Part shown: positions 33,512 to 42,498 of the stretch, piece after piece
Layout: each line of letters opens with the position of its first letter
How positions within the stretch are numbered: position 1 is the stretch's first letter
NCBI GenBank assembly: GCA_964515905.1
Contig: CAZEWK010000046.1
Coordinates: 1-64,000, forward strand
From: GCA-2712985 sp964515905
GTDB taxonomy: Bacteria; Pseudomonadota; Alphaproteobacteria; UBA7887
DNA: 64,000 nucleotides
Direction: 5' to 3'
Position numbers and translations under genes: made by a program
The notes under the pieces: model-generated
The model's database searches: none
Told to the model about the DNA's origin: nothing
What the model saw: only the letters and a program-made list of their open reading frames with translations

Positions 33512-34258
33512 TTACTCTGACTTCATTACAAGCTTTTCTATTCCGTCCGAAATCAATTTTTGAACCGGTGCCAAGAAAACTTGTACGCCCAGATCGCGAT
33601 AATGCGAAATGTTGTGTTCATAGACTAGAGTTCCCGCGGTTCTTTTAGCTGCGACTATTTTCTTTAGCGCATTATCTATTGTAGTTAGTATTTTGGGGTC
33701 TGTGTGACGACCTATATATCCCATCGAGGCGGCAAGATCGCTTGGTGCTACAAGAAAAACATCTATGTGATCTACTTCAAGAATTTCCTCCAAGTTATTA
33801 ATTGCAATAATATCTTCAATCAATACCATCAGCAGAGTTTCTTCATTGGCCTTTATAAAATAATCCTGAACGCCGTATGATTGACGACCAGGAAACATTC
33901 CTCTTTGTCCAATGGGGGGAAATTTTCCTGCTTTGACGACACTGTTTGCTTCATCAGCAGTGTTGATATGGGGGACACAGATCCCTTGGGCTCCGCGGTC
34001 TAAGGTCCGATATATCACTCCTGCTTCGTTTTGATGCACTCGAGCGATGGAGGTTTTTCCCCATATATCACAGGCACGTGTCATATTAGTTAGATCAGAA
34101 AATCCTAGTCCTCCGTGCTCCCCTTCGAGCCAAATTCCATCATGGTTGCCAGGTCCATACATTTCTATCTCATCTGCGTTGTCCAGCCCCATTAAGACAA
34201 CAGCATTTTTCCCATCCCGTAATTTCTCTTTAACTCTGTTTTTCCGTAATTCGGTCAT
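33512..34258 (-). CDS. HpcH/HpaI-family aldolase, second copy
   Basis: This 248-aa protein is of the normal HpaI/GarL length. The ATG at 34258 is preferred because AAGGAAC lies just upstream. Family blocks: DGIWLEGEHGGLGFSDL (active-site E and H), IYRTLDRGAQGICVPHINTADEA, QRGMFPGRQSYGVQDYF, LLMVLIEDIIAINNLEEIL (metal E) and DVFLVAPSDLAASMGYIG (metal D). It cleaves a 2-keto-3-deoxy or 2,4-dihydroxy acid to pyruvate plus an aldehyde. The neighbouring enolase-superfamily dehydratase could supply such a substrate. Confidence 0.9.
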   Translation of the reverse strand: MTELRKNRVKEKLRDGKNAVVLMGLDNADEIEMYGPGNHDGIWLEGEHGGLGFSDLTNMTRACDIWGKTSIARVHQNEAGVIYRTLDRGAQGICVPHINTADEANSVVKAGKFPPIGQRGMFPGRQSYGVQDYFIKANEETLLMVLIEDIIAINNLEEILEVDHIDVFLVAPSDLAASMGYIGRHTDPKILTTIDNALKKIVAAKRTAGTLVYEHNISHYRDLGVQVFLAPVQKLISDGIEKLVMKSE

Positions 34259-34514
34259 CAACTGAGTTCCTTCCATAATTATCGGTTAACTCTTTTATAA
34301 TCCTATCACTCTCTAAAACCACTATGAATCAGACTCCACATCAGACCACAATTTGAACTTAGGACGTATATTCTAACTTATTTTATTTTTAGTCGATCTC
34401 TAATGTTATAAGACAGTCAGTTGGTACCTATCTGATAATATTTTGAGGCTAGCAAAAATTTTATGAGCCTGCTATGTAAGGTTGGGAATAACGTTATCAT
34501 AAAAGGTAAATAAG

Positions 34515-34625
34515 ATGGCAGAGCAAGACAATGCAGTAGATCCTAGTTTAATAAAGGTAACGATCGGAACAGTAATTGTTATGGCTATCGTTGGGTATGT
34601 TATTACCTCCCTCCTTAATGGGTAG
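34515..34625 (+). CDS. 36-aa single-helix membrane peptide
   Basis: An ATG at 34515 behind AAAAGGTAAATAAG opens a 36-codon frame. A polar acidic start (MAEQDNAVDPSLIK) leads into one membrane helix (VTIGTVIVMAIVGYVITSLL). It resembles the small single-span peptides common in proteobacteria. No family was recognised; expression is inferred. Confidence 0.42.
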   Translation: MAEQDNAVDPSLIKVTIGTVIVMAIVGYVITSLLNG

Positions 34626-34668
34626 GTCTAATATCTAGGGCTAAAATACGAATCTGGCGATATAAAAC

Positions 34669-35769
34669 TTAGCTTTTGTCCATCCGGTATTTCTCAATAA
34701 ATTTAGTATCGGGATTTATTCCAAGCCCGGGGCCGTTTGGAACTGTGATAAACCCATCGATCGGGTCCAGTGCTTTCTCGTACATGTCTGCGTCAAGAGT
34801 GACATAGAATCGTTCTATTGATTGGATGCCAGACGATGCTGCTAGCACGTGTAGAGTTGCCAAAAATCCTGGGCCAAAGTAGGGGGAGTGTGGCTGTAGG
34901 TTAACGTTTTCCATTTCTGCCAGAGTAGCAACTTTTGTCATTTCTGTTATTCCGCCAACTTTCGTGACGCTAGGTTGAGCGTAGTCAACTGCTCCAGCTT
35001 TAAACATCTGAGAAAACTGCCAAGCTGTGCATGCATTTTCACCGGCAGCAATGGGTATCCCGTGCAGATTACGGAGTTCGTACAAAGCTTCAAAATTTTC
35101 TGGAGGCCAAATTGGTTCTTCAAGCCAGTGTAAGTTGCACGAAGCGAGTTTACTGGCCATTTCATTTGCCTCTTGTGGCGACCAACTGCAGTTTACGTCA
35201 AGTGTAATTGGGATGTCTTCTCCTGCAGCGGCACGGGCAGCTGCGACAGGTGCCACGGTGTTTTCGTGCAATTTTATCAATCTGTAACCTTGAGTTAACG
35301 CCTCGTCAGTGAGTCGCGCACATACGCTGGGATCACCATATTTTAGAAGGCTTGCGTAGGTGGGAATTTTAAGGCGTTGGGCTCCTCCTAGCATTTGATG
35401 AAGGGGAAATCCTGCGGCTTTTCCAGCAATATCCCAGAGTGCAATATCGAGGCCACTGAGGGCAAACATGGTCACTCCATACCTGCCCAAGATATGAGTC
35501 TTAACTGATAACTCTTTCATGAGTGCTTCGATTTGGAGTGGGTCACGCCCAAGAGCCATTGGGGCAACTAAGGTGTCGATAGCAGTTTTTGTAGTGTGAA
35601 TGGCATTAAATCCAAAAGCCTCTCCGTATCCTGTAATGCCACTATCTGTCTCTACTTTGACCAGAAGGTGTCCGAGTTCGTTGCCTTCCCCAGCAATGAA
35701 ATTAGTTGAATTACCACCTTGTGTGAAAGGAATGGGAATGGGTATAGCTTCAATATCGGTAATTTTCAT
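34669..35769 (-). CDS. Enolase-superfamily (mandelate racemase/muconate lactonizing) enzyme
   Basis: This 366-aa protein starts at the ATG at 35769 behind GGAGAATTCGA. Metal ligands are LDVNCSW (D), WLEEPIWP (E) and AAGENACT (E). The general bases sit in RLIKLHEN (K-x-H in place of K-x-K) and SVTKVGGIT (second lysine). The latter is the muconate-lactonizing-type arrangement, so racemisation, cycloisomerisation or dehydration are all possible. It lies 48 bases downstream of the TPP enzyme on the same strand and probably shares its transcript. Confidence 0.87.
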   Translation of the reverse strand: MKITDIEAIPIPIPFTQGGNSTNFIAGEGNELGHLLVKVETDSGITGYGEAFGFNAIHTTKTAIDTLVAPMALGRDPLQIEALMKELSVKTHILGRYGVTMFALSGLDIALWDIAGKAAGFPLHQMLGGAQRLKIPTYASLLKYGDPSVCARLTDEALTQGYRLIKLHENTVAPVAAARAAAGEDIPITLDVNCSWSPQEANEMASKLASCNLHWLEEPIWPPENFEALYELRNLHGIPIAAGENACTAWQFSQMFKAGAVDYAQPSVTKVGGITEMTKVATLAEMENVNLQPHSPYFGPGFLATLHVLAASSGIQSIERFYVTLDADMYEKALDPIDGFITVPNGPGLGINPDTKFIEKYRMDKS

Positions 35770-35817
35770 TCGAATTCTCCATGGCTCTCCGGCCACATTT
35801 TGTAGACTAAAATATTA

Positions 35818-37509
35818 TCAATTGGAGGTAGACGTCCGCGCTGACTCTTTAATCTGACTCAGGGTGGAACGCGTTGTTAAGAGTTCTGGGTCCACAATTA
35901 GTTCAATCACAGAGGCCTTCCCAGATGCTTGTGCCCGTTCCAAAGCTGGTGCAAACTCCTTCGTGCAAGTAACGCGTTCAGCGTGTGCTCCGTAAGCATG
36001 AGCTAGGGCCGTAAAGTCTGGATTTTGTAAATCAGTGGCGATAACTCGGTCAGGGTATTCGCGTTCTTGGTGCATTCGGATAGTGCCGTACATTTTATTA
36101 TTAAATAACAAAATAATTGGTGCTACACCATGCTGAATTGCGGTTGCTAATTCTTGGCCCGTCATCATGAATCCGCCATCACCTACAAAACTTACAACAG
36201 ACTGATCTGGACAGGCGATCTTAGCTGCAATTCCAGCCGGAACGCTGTAACCCATAGCGCCTGCCGTTGGACCAAGCTCGGTTTTTGATTTTCGAAATCG
36301 CCAAAAGCGATGAGCCCAACCACTAAAATTGCCGGCGTCCACTGTGATTATTGTATCCTTACCTAATCGTTCTTGTAGGTGGGTAACTATGAATGCGAGA
36401 TCAAGTGGCCCACCTAGATCCGTTGGAATTAGTGTTCCTAGATAGTCTTGATGTGCGGCATTAGTCCAGTTGGCCCATTTGGACCAATCAACAGGAGGAA
36501 GTTGGCTTGCAGCCTCTGAGAAAGACAACATTCCAGAGGCAATTGATAAATTCGGCTGATATACCTTTCCAAATTCACTTACGTCTGCATAGACGTGAAC
36601 TAAATATTGATCGGGAATCGGTGACGAGATAGTGGTATATCCTTTAGTAGTCATCTCGCCGAGACGTGATCCAACTACAAGTAAAAAATCGGAATCTTTT
36701 ATTCTCTGGACTAATGCAGGGTCAACGCCGGTACTTAGGTCTCCGATGTAGACTTCGCTATAATTATCAATAAGATCTTGACGTCGAAAAGACACGGCAG
36801 TTGGTATATGATTGACTTTCGCAAATTTGGCTATATTTGAGTGTGCTGCGTCCGTCCATCCTCCTCCACCCAAAATCATTATTGGACGTAAAGCCTTTGA
36901 GAGAGCCTCACGCATTTCTTCTAGTTGTTCGATTGTTGGTGAAGGATATATTGCCGAAGCGGCCTTACCATCATTAACAATACATTCTTCCACTAGCATA
37001 TCTTCTGGCAGAGCTATAACAACAGGTCCCGGTCTTGCAGAGATCGCCGTTGAGAAGGCTTGATGCATTACTTCGGGAATCTTTTTAGGATCGTCGATTT
37101 GGACGGCCATTTTTGTAATAGGGGGAGCAAACATTCGCCCAAAATCTATTTCTTGGAATGCTTCGCGTCCCAGCATGTGTCGAGCTACTTGGCCCACAAG
37201 CAATATCATCGGTGTTGAGTCTTGCATCGCAGTGTGGACAGCAATCGAGGCATTGCATGCTCCAGGCCCTCTCGTAACAAAACACACCCCTGGTTTCCCC
37301 GTTACTTTACCATAGGCTTCTGCCATAAAAGCGGCTCCTCCTTCCTGCCTGCAAGTAATCACCTGAGTTTGATTACGGGCACCATAAAGTGCGTCTAGAG
37401 CTGCTAAGTAGCTTTCCCCGGGCACTGCAAATACCGTATCAACACTGTTCAGCAAAAGTTGATCAATTAGAATCTGCCCACCAGTACGAGGATATTTCTT
37501 TTTTCCCAA
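35818..37509 (-). CDS. Thiamine-diphosphate-dependent enzyme (acetolactate synthase-like)
   Basis: About 563 aa if translation begins at the TTG at 37509 behind GGGAGAG; a second TTG 21 bases upstream is possible. N-terminal Pyr domain with catalytic glutamate in AVPGESYL, a central FAD-type/Rossmann domain (IMILGGGGWTDAAH), and a C-terminal PP domain with the cofactor motif VGDGGFMMTG then FNNKMYG. It belongs to COG0028 with acetolactate synthase, benzoylformate decarboxylase and others. No regulatory subunit is adjacent and the neighbour is a sugar-acid-type enzyme, so a catabolic 2-keto-acid decarboxylase or carboligase is more likely than branched-chain synthesis. Confidence 0.87.
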   Translation of the reverse strand: MGKKKYPRTGGQILIDQLLLNSVDTVFAVPGESYLAALDALYGARNQTQVITCRQEGGAAFMAEAYGKVTGKPGVCFVTRGPGACNASIAVHTAMQDSTPMILLVGQVARHMLGREAFQEIDFGRMFAPPITKMAVQIDDPKKIPEVMHQAFSTAISARPGPVVIALPEDMLVEECIVNDGKAASAIYPSPTIEQLEEMREALSKALRPIMILGGGGWTDAAHSNIAKFAKVNHIPTAVSFRRQDLIDNYSEVYIGDLSTGVDPALVQRIKDSDFLLVVGSRLGEMTTKGYTTISSPIPDQYLVHVYADVSEFGKVYQPNLSIASGMLSFSEAASQLPPVDWSKWANWTNAAHQDYLGTLIPTDLGGPLDLAFIVTHLQERLGKDTIITVDAGNFSGWAHRFWRFRKSKTELGPTAGAMGYSVPAGIAAKIACPDQSVVSFVGDGGFMMTGQELATAIQHGVAPIILLFNNKMYGTIRMHQEREYPDRVIATDLQNPDFTALAHAYGAHAERVTCTKEFAPALERAQASGKASVIELIVDPELLTTRSTLSQIKESARTSTSN

Positions 37510-37601
37510 AGTTCTCTCCCAAGAAACCAATCAAGATTTAACGTATGATTCTATTCTCTATTGCTTCTTTCAAGTTTAAATAAAGAGGCTAATATCTTCA
37601 T

Positions 37602-38675
37602 TTAAAATTTATCGACGGCTGCACTTTTTATTAACGCAAATACGGAGACACCAACATTCAAATTTAATTTGTCACAGGCGTGTCGTGTAATTCGAGCATG
37701 TATTGTCAGGTTATCGCGGAGCGCGACCTTAATCATCACAATTCCAAGCTGCAGATGGCTAATTTCCTTAATTGTTCCTTCTAAAATATTTAAGACGGAA
37801 ATATCTTGAGGCTTTCTCAAAGCCAAGGAAACATCACGAGCTAGGATACGCAATCGCACTTTAGACCCAAGAGAGGATACTAATCCTGGTATTTGAATGG
37901 GTCCAGCGAGTGTTTTCACTGTGGTCAGTCCGAAAGAGTTCACGTGGTCGGTAATGCTTCCGGATAAAACAGTAAAAGGTTCGTTCCCTCCCAACAATGG
38001 CTCCGCTTTATTTATTACGTCTTCCGTGGGCCCTACCAACTGTGTTTGTCCTTCATGAACCAGGGCTATCTGATCTGACAGTGTCAGAACCTCATCAATA
38101 TCGTGGCTTACATAGATAATGGGCAGTTTCACCCGCTCTCTTATCCGATCTATAAAAGGAAGTATTTCGCTTTTACGAGCCAGATCGAGACCGGTTAGAG
38201 GTTCATCCATGAGCAGGACCTGTGGATTTGCTAACAGGGCGCGTCCAAGAGCAACTCGTTTCTGTTCACCGCCAGAAAGAGCACTGGTCCTGCGTTGTAG
38301 TAAATTGGAAATTCCAAGCAATTCTATAACTTCATCGAATTCGGTAAAACGATCCTTTTTTAGTGTTAATTTTTCCGCATAGCGGAGATTTTTTTCAACA
38401 GAAAGATGAGGGAATAATAAATTCTCCTGAAAAACGTACCCAATCGACCGTTTGTCTGGGGCTATGTTAATAGAGTGCTCAGAATCAAATAAAATATTTT
38501 GGTCAATAGCAATGTATCCACGATTTGGCCTAAGAAGTCCTGAAATCATATTGATTATCGTTGTTTTGCCAGAACCCGATCTCCCGAATAAGGCGGTAAG
38601 AGTTCCTTCTTCTACAGTGAAATTGGCTTTGATGTCCAAATCACCTATTTGACCAACTATGTTGACGTTAAGCAT
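37602..38675 (-). CDS. modC: Molybdate ABC transporter ATP-binding protein ModC
   Basis: This 357-aa ATPase has Walker A (GRSGSGKTT), Q-loop (GYVFQENLLFPHLSV), signature (LSGGEQKR) and Walker B (LLMDEPLTGLD). A C-terminal TOBE/MOP region (from about residue 290) binds molybdate and can trans-inhibit the pump. It lies 3 bases after modB. It is followed, after about 90 bases, by the TPP enzyme on the same strand. Confidence 0.94.
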   Translation of the reverse strand: MLNVNIVGQIGDLDIKANFTVEEGTLTALFGRSGSGKTTIINMISGLLRPNRGYIAIDQNILFDSEHSINIAPDKRSIGYVFQENLLFPHLSVEKNLRYAEKLTLKKDRFTEFDEVIELLGISNLLQRRTSALSGGEQKRVALGRALLANPQVLLMDEPLTGLDLARKSEILPFIDRIRERVKLPIIYVSHDIDEVLTLSDQIALVHEGQTQLVGPTEDVINKAEPLLGGNEPFTVLSGSITDHVNSFGLTTVKTLAGPIQIPGLVSSLGSKVRLRILARDVSLALRKPQDISVLNILEGTIKEISHLQLGIVMIKVALRDNLTIHARITRHACDKLNLNVGVSVFALIKSAAVDKF

Positions 38676-38678
38676 TGA

Positions 38679-39371
38679 TCAATTTCCCACTTTTGCCCGA
38701 ATGCGACGAGCTAAGAGTTCAGATAGAAAAAGGGAAATAAACGCTAGCGCTACGGAAATTATTGTTAGGCGGAATGCCATGGAATCGCCACTTGGTACTT
38801 GCGTGAAAGTATAAAGGGCTAACGGTAGTGTGCGAGTTTCCCCAGGAATATTTGAAACAAAAGTTATAGTCGCCCCAAATTCCCCTAGGCTCCTGGCAAA
38901 GCCTAAAACCACTCCTGTTAGAATACCCGGCGAAATTAAAGGCAGTGTGACTGTAAGAAAAACGCGTATTGGTCCCGCGCCAAGGGTGCGTGCTGCTTTC
39001 TCCAAACCTTGGTTCACACCTTCTAGAGATAACCGCATGGCCCTCACCATCAAGGGAAATCCCATGACAGCCGATGCAATGACGGCTCCTTGCCATTTAA
39101 AAATTACACTGACATTCAACGTTTCATATAACCACGCCCCGATAAGGCCATTTCGACCGAGTAAAACAAGTAGGATGTAACCCACTACCACTGGAGGAAG
39201 TACTAGTGGTAGGTGGATGATTCCGTCAACTAGAAGCTTTCCTACAAAGTTTCTGCGCGCTAGAAGCCAAGCAAAAAACAATGCGAAGGGGGTACTAATT
39301 AATACACTCCAAAAGGCGATACGTAGGCTTAATTCAATCGCTGTCAACTCGTCTGGGGAGAGGGGAACCAT
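38679..39371 (-). CDS. modB: Molybdate ABC transporter permease ModB
   Basis: This 230-aa inner-membrane permease has five or six helices. The cytosolic EAA loop reads EKAARTLGAGPIRVFLTVTL, typical of ModB. An N-terminal ELSLRIAFWSVLISTPFALFF helix and the C-terminal RLTIISVALAFISLFLSELLARR helix complete it. It lies between modA and modC with 3-base gaps. Confidence 0.94.
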   Translation of the reverse strand: MVPLSPDELTAIELSLRIAFWSVLISTPFALFFAWLLARRNFVGKLLVDGIIHLPLVLPPVVVGYILLVLLGRNGLIGAWLYETLNVSVIFKWQGAVIASAVMGFPLMVRAMRLSLEGVNQGLEKAARTLGAGPIRVFLTVTLPLISPGILTGVVLGFARSLGEFGATITFVSNIPGETRTLPLALYTFTQVPSGDSMAFRLTIISVALAFISLFLSELLARRIRAKVGN

Positions 39372-39374
39372 CAG

Positions 39375-40196
39375 CTAACGAGGGATAAAACCAAAAGTTT
39401 TAAAAATTTCCATTGCTTTTACTCCGGTTAGATAATCGTAAAATGATTGAACGGCCGGACTATTCTTGCCTCGTACAATCCCGAAGCTATAAATAACAGG
39501 CGGATAGGAATCTATTGGGAAATAATCGACTATTCTTATATTTTTGCCGGCTGGGACATCAGTTTCATAAACAATTCCTAGAACAGCTTCTCCGCGTTGA
39601 ACCAGTGTTAATGTGTTGCGAACATCACTTCCGGGTGCTAGTCGATCAACTACTTGGTGCCATATACCTAGCTGTTTTAAAGCGGAAGCAGCGTATTGCC
39701 CCGCTGGGACAAAGTTAGGATCACCAATTGCTAAACGGCTATCGCCAAGTGCAAAAGTAATATCAAGGTTCTTTGATATAGAGAGGTCCATTGTGTTCGA
39801 GATCGGAGCAATGAGAACAAGTCGATTCCCCAATATATCTTTTCTAGTTCCTGTTTCAATTAGGTTTTCTCGGATCAGTGTGTCCATCCAAGTTAGATTA
39901 GCTGATATAAAAATATCTGCAGGTGAAGAATTTAGAATCTGCTTTGCTAGTGACGAACTGCTCGCAAATAAACCAATAACCCGATCGCTACTTATCGATT
40001 TATATGATTCTATTGCTTCTGTAATAGCTTCAGTAAGGCTTGCCGCTGCCAAAAGGTGAATATCATCCGCCATTGCGTTGGCCGGAAATTGAAGTAGAAG
40101 GTGTCCAATCAGAGCGGCAGGTAAAAGAAAAGCACGCACTTTAGGTAAATTTATTTGCTTAAGTGCGTGCTGGTATATTTTATACAACGTGGACAC
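39375..40196 (-). CDS. modA: Molybdate-binding periplasmic protein ModA
   Basis: This 273-aa precursor has a long N-terminus with a signal segment at about 22-43 (FLLPAALIGHLLLQFPANAMA). The mature protein begins near DDIHLLAAASLTEAI, the ModA hallmark. Further blocks: FASSSSLAKQIL (oxyanion site), ADIFISANLTWMD, and LGIVYETDV. It starts at GTG 56 bases from the nearer ModE box. It delivers molybdate or tungstate to ModBC. Confidence 0.94.
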   Translation of the reverse strand: MSTLYKIYQHALKQINLPKVRAFLLPAALIGHLLLQFPANAMADDIHLLAAASLTEAITEAIESYKSISSDRVIGLFASSSSLAKQILNSSPADIFISANLTWMDTLIRENLIETGTRKDILGNRLVLIAPISNTMDLSISKNLDITFALGDSRLAIGDPNFVPAGQYAASALKQLGIWHQVVDRLAPGSDVRNTLTLVQRGEAVLGIVYETDVPAGKNIRIVDYFPIDSYPPVIYSFGIVRGKNSPAVQSFYDYLTGVKAMEIFKTFGFIPR

Positions 40197-40226
40197 TCGA
40201 AATCCCTAGGTCAATAGCAGCCTAGT

Positions 40227-40250
40227 CGTAATATACGATGCTATATAACG
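40227..40250. promoter_or_regulatory. modE box: ModE box 1
   Basis: CGTAATATA and TATATAACG flank six bases (40236-40241). The two half-sites are near-perfect inverted repeats of the TATATA-containing ModE consensus. It lies 31 bases upstream of the modA start and would overlap or abut its promoter, as expected for Mo-dependent repression. Confidence 0.75.
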
Positions 40251-40251
40251 G

Positions 40252-40275
40252 CACTATATATATCAGTATATAACG
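40252..40275. promoter_or_regulatory. modE box: ModE box 2, in tandem with box 1
   Basis: CACTATATA and TATATAACG again flank six bases. The right half is identical to that of box 1. The boxes are one base apart, so two ModE dimers could bind side by side on nearly adjacent faces of the DNA, 56 bases from the modA start and 52 bases after the modE stop. Confidence 0.7.
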
Positions 40276-40326
40276 TATTTTGTCAATGTTAGGTATACTA
40301 GAAACCATTTTATGGCCCATTCAGGT

Positions 40327-40686
40327 TTATTCGGGTGGCAGATCTGATAAGAGTTTAGAAAAGGTTTCCAAATCCTGGTCTACAGCATTAATCGCTCTAT
40401 TCTCCATATCTTGGTACATTTTCAAAACCATGGTTCCAAATTCGGTAACCTCTGCCCCGCCACCACCTTTCCCGCCAGGTGAAGCCGCTACCAGAGGTTT
40501 TTGGAAACATCGATTCATTGTATCTACAAGTAACCATGCTCGACGATACGACATATTCATTTCTCTGGCAGCAGCTGAAATGGAACCCGTTTCTTTTATT
40601 GCATTGAGCAAGGTAATTTTTCCTGGGCCCATTGCTATTTCTCTGCCGTAGAGCAATCGTAACCGGAGCTTGCTACTATTAGTCAC
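40327..40686 (-). CDS. modE: ModE-like winged-helix transcriptional regulator lacking molbindin domains
   Basis: This 119-aa protein is the N-terminal LysR-like winged helix of ModE alone (KITLLNAIKETGSISAAAREMNMSYRRAWLLVDTMNR, PGGKGGGGAEVTEFG). The two C-terminal Mo-binding domains of E. coli ModE are absent. How it senses molybdate is therefore open; the MOP-type domain in ModC is one possibility. It starts at GTG behind AGGAATTGAA and is transcribed toward modABC, with the two ModE boxes in between. Confidence 0.88.
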   Translation of the reverse strand: MTNSSKLRLRLLYGREIAMGPGKITLLNAIKETGSISAAAREMNMSYRRAWLLVDTMNRCFQKPLVAASPGGKGGGGAEVTEFGTMVLKMYQDMENRAINAVDQDLETFSKLLSDLPPE

Positions 40687-40753
40687 TTCAATTCCTAAAA
40701 CATTTTTTATGAAAAGGGAAAGTCATTTTGTGACTGTATTTAGTCTCTAAATT

Positions 40754-41263
40754 TTAATCTTTGTCAAAAATCTTGTGTGCTATCAAGTTACCTACTTCGA
40801 TCTCCAGCTTTCGGGTAATTCCAGCATTTAACTCTAAGACCGCAAAAGTAGGTGATACAGACGGTATCGCTTTTAGGGATAGAGGAACAGTATTCCGAGC
40901 GATTTTGTGAATCCGACCTTGTTTGTCAACAAAGAGCATATCCAATGGAATAAACGTATTTTTCATCCACATTGCTAATTGAATTTCTTGACCAAAATCG
41001 AAAAGCATACCCATGTCACTGGGCATATCTGAACGGAACATGAGGCCGTGTCGTCGCTGTTGGGGTGTAACCGCTAACTGCACAAAAAAATGTACAGGGC
41101 CTTTATTTGTGTGTATCCAAACTTCGGAGCTTTCAAACTCGATTTCCTCAGCATGTAATGCTGGAGAACTAAGAGTAGCTGCCATAACTACAAGGGTAAA
41201 ATATCGGAGCGTAATTTCGAGTATTTTCGACTGGGGCCAACTATAGTTTTGGTCTAAATCCAT
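40754..41263 (-). CDS. DUF192 secreted protein
   Basis: This 169-aa protein has a hydrophobic signal (about 20-38, ending LHA). A compact DUF192 fold follows: VWIHTNKGPVHFFVQLAVTPQQRRHGLMFRSDMPSDMGMLFDF, MWMKNTFIPLDMLFVD and AVLELNAGITRKLEIEVGNLI. The family has no proven activity. It probably forms its own transcription unit. Confidence 0.9.
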   Translation of the reverse strand: MDLDQNYSWPQSKILEITLRYFTLVVMAATLSSPALHAEEIEFESSEVWIHTNKGPVHFFVQLAVTPQQRRHGLMFRSDMPSDMGMLFDFGQEIQLAMWMKNTFIPLDMLFVDKQGRIHKIARNTVPLSLKAIPSVSPTFAVLELNAGITRKLEIEVGNLIAHKIFDKD

Positions 41264-41308
41264 TTTATGGTATGGAAGGTAAGAGGGGTGAATTTCTGTA
41301 GTTGACCA

Positions 41309-42493
41309 TCAATTTGATGAGTGTGGTGAGAGACGAGATAATCCTAATCTGAGGTCTTGAAGCAAGTCGTCTGGATCCTCTAGGCCTGCGTGTATTCGAA
41401 GCGTGGGGCCGTTGGTGGTCCAATTGGTCACGGTTCGGTCCTTCCCAGGATCTGTGGGTATAATTAGGCTCTCGTAACCACCCCAGCTATAACCCATTTT
41501 GAATAATTCCATTCCATCCAGCATTCTGGCTAAGGCTGTCTTGGTAGTATTCTTTAAGACTAGTCCAAAAAGTCCACTTGCTCCAAAGAAATCCCGTGCC
41601 CAAATGTTGTGCCCAGGATCTTTCGGAAGGCCCGGATGGAGGACTCGTTCAACTTGGGGTTGTTGCTCTAGCCACGAGGCAAGTTTTAATCCTGTATCCA
41701 TGTGGCGCTGGAGTCTAACTCCTAAAGTACGCAGTCCACGTTGTGCGAGGTACACGTCATCGGGTCCAGGAGGTGCCCCAAAGTCAAGGGCAGCACGCTG
41801 AATTAGATCAAAAGATTCCTCATTAGTTGTTATGACGCCGAGCATAGCGTCTGAATGGCCTAGGATATATTTTGTTGCGGCTTGAACTATTACGTCTACA
41901 CCATGAGCAAAGGGTTTAAAAAATAAAGAGGTAGCCCATGTGTTATCCATTACTACTATGCAATCTCTTTCATGAGCCGCGTGAGAAATGGCACTGATAT
42001 CCTGTATTTCAAATGTTTGTGACCCCGGAGATTCTGTAAATACTATGCGTGTTTCCCTCTGAATAAGTTTTTCGATATCTGCCCCAACTAAGGGATCATA
42101 GAATGTTGTTGTAATACCAAATCGGGAGAGAAGAGTTTTGCAGAGCGTCCTCGTAGGACCATAGGCAGAATCTACCATTAGAAGATGGTCGCCAGTTTTG
42201 AGAAACGCCATCAAGGAAATCAAAACCGCACAATTGCCCGAGGCAACCGCAATTGATCTGTACCCATCATCAAGCTGTGAAATAGCATTCTGGAATGCAA
42301 AAGTGGTTGGAGTTCCATAGCGTCCGTAATAAACTGTATTGTTCTTTAATTTATCCCTCTGAGCTTTCTCCAGGTCGGCTACAGTCGGAAACAGAACGGT
42401 AGAAGCATGATACACAGGTGTGTTCACCACACCGTAGTTAGATTCTGGATCTCTGCCGGCTGTTACAACTAACGTGTCTTCTTTTTTAACCAT
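41309..42493 (-). CDS. metC: Cystathionine beta-lyase family PLP enzyme
   Basis: This 394-aa PLP enzyme starts at the ATG at 42493 (the frame opens 9 bases earlier at TTG). The Cys/Met gamma-PLP fold is clear: VYHASTVLFPTVADLE, the YGRYGTPTTFAFQNAIS loop, SGNCAVLISLMAFLKTGDH, VMDNTWATSLFF, and the PLP lysine in QAATKYILGHSDAMLG. The best match is MetC-type beta-lyase, which cleaves cystathionine to homocysteine. Other cysteine-desulfhydrase-like activities in the family cannot be excluded. Confidence 0.9.
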   Translation of the reverse strand: MVKKEDTLVVTAGRDPESNYGVVNTPVYHASTVLFPTVADLEKAQRDKLKNNTVYYGRYGTPTTFAFQNAISQLDDGYRSIAVASGNCAVLISLMAFLKTGDHLLMVDSAYGPTRTLCKTLLSRFGITTTFYDPLVGADIEKLIQRETRIVFTESPGSQTFEIQDISAISHAAHERDCIVVMDNTWATSLFFKPFAHGVDVIVQAATKYILGHSDAMLGVITTNEESFDLIQRAALDFGAPPGPDDVYLAQRGLRTLGVRLQRHMDTGLKLASWLEQQPQVERVLHPGLPKDPGHNIWARDFFGASGLFGLVLKNTTKTALARMLDGMELFKMGYSWGGYESLIIPTDPGKDRTVTNWTTNGPTLRIHAGLEDPDDLLQDLRLGLSRLSPHSSN

Positions 42494-42498
42494 GATTT

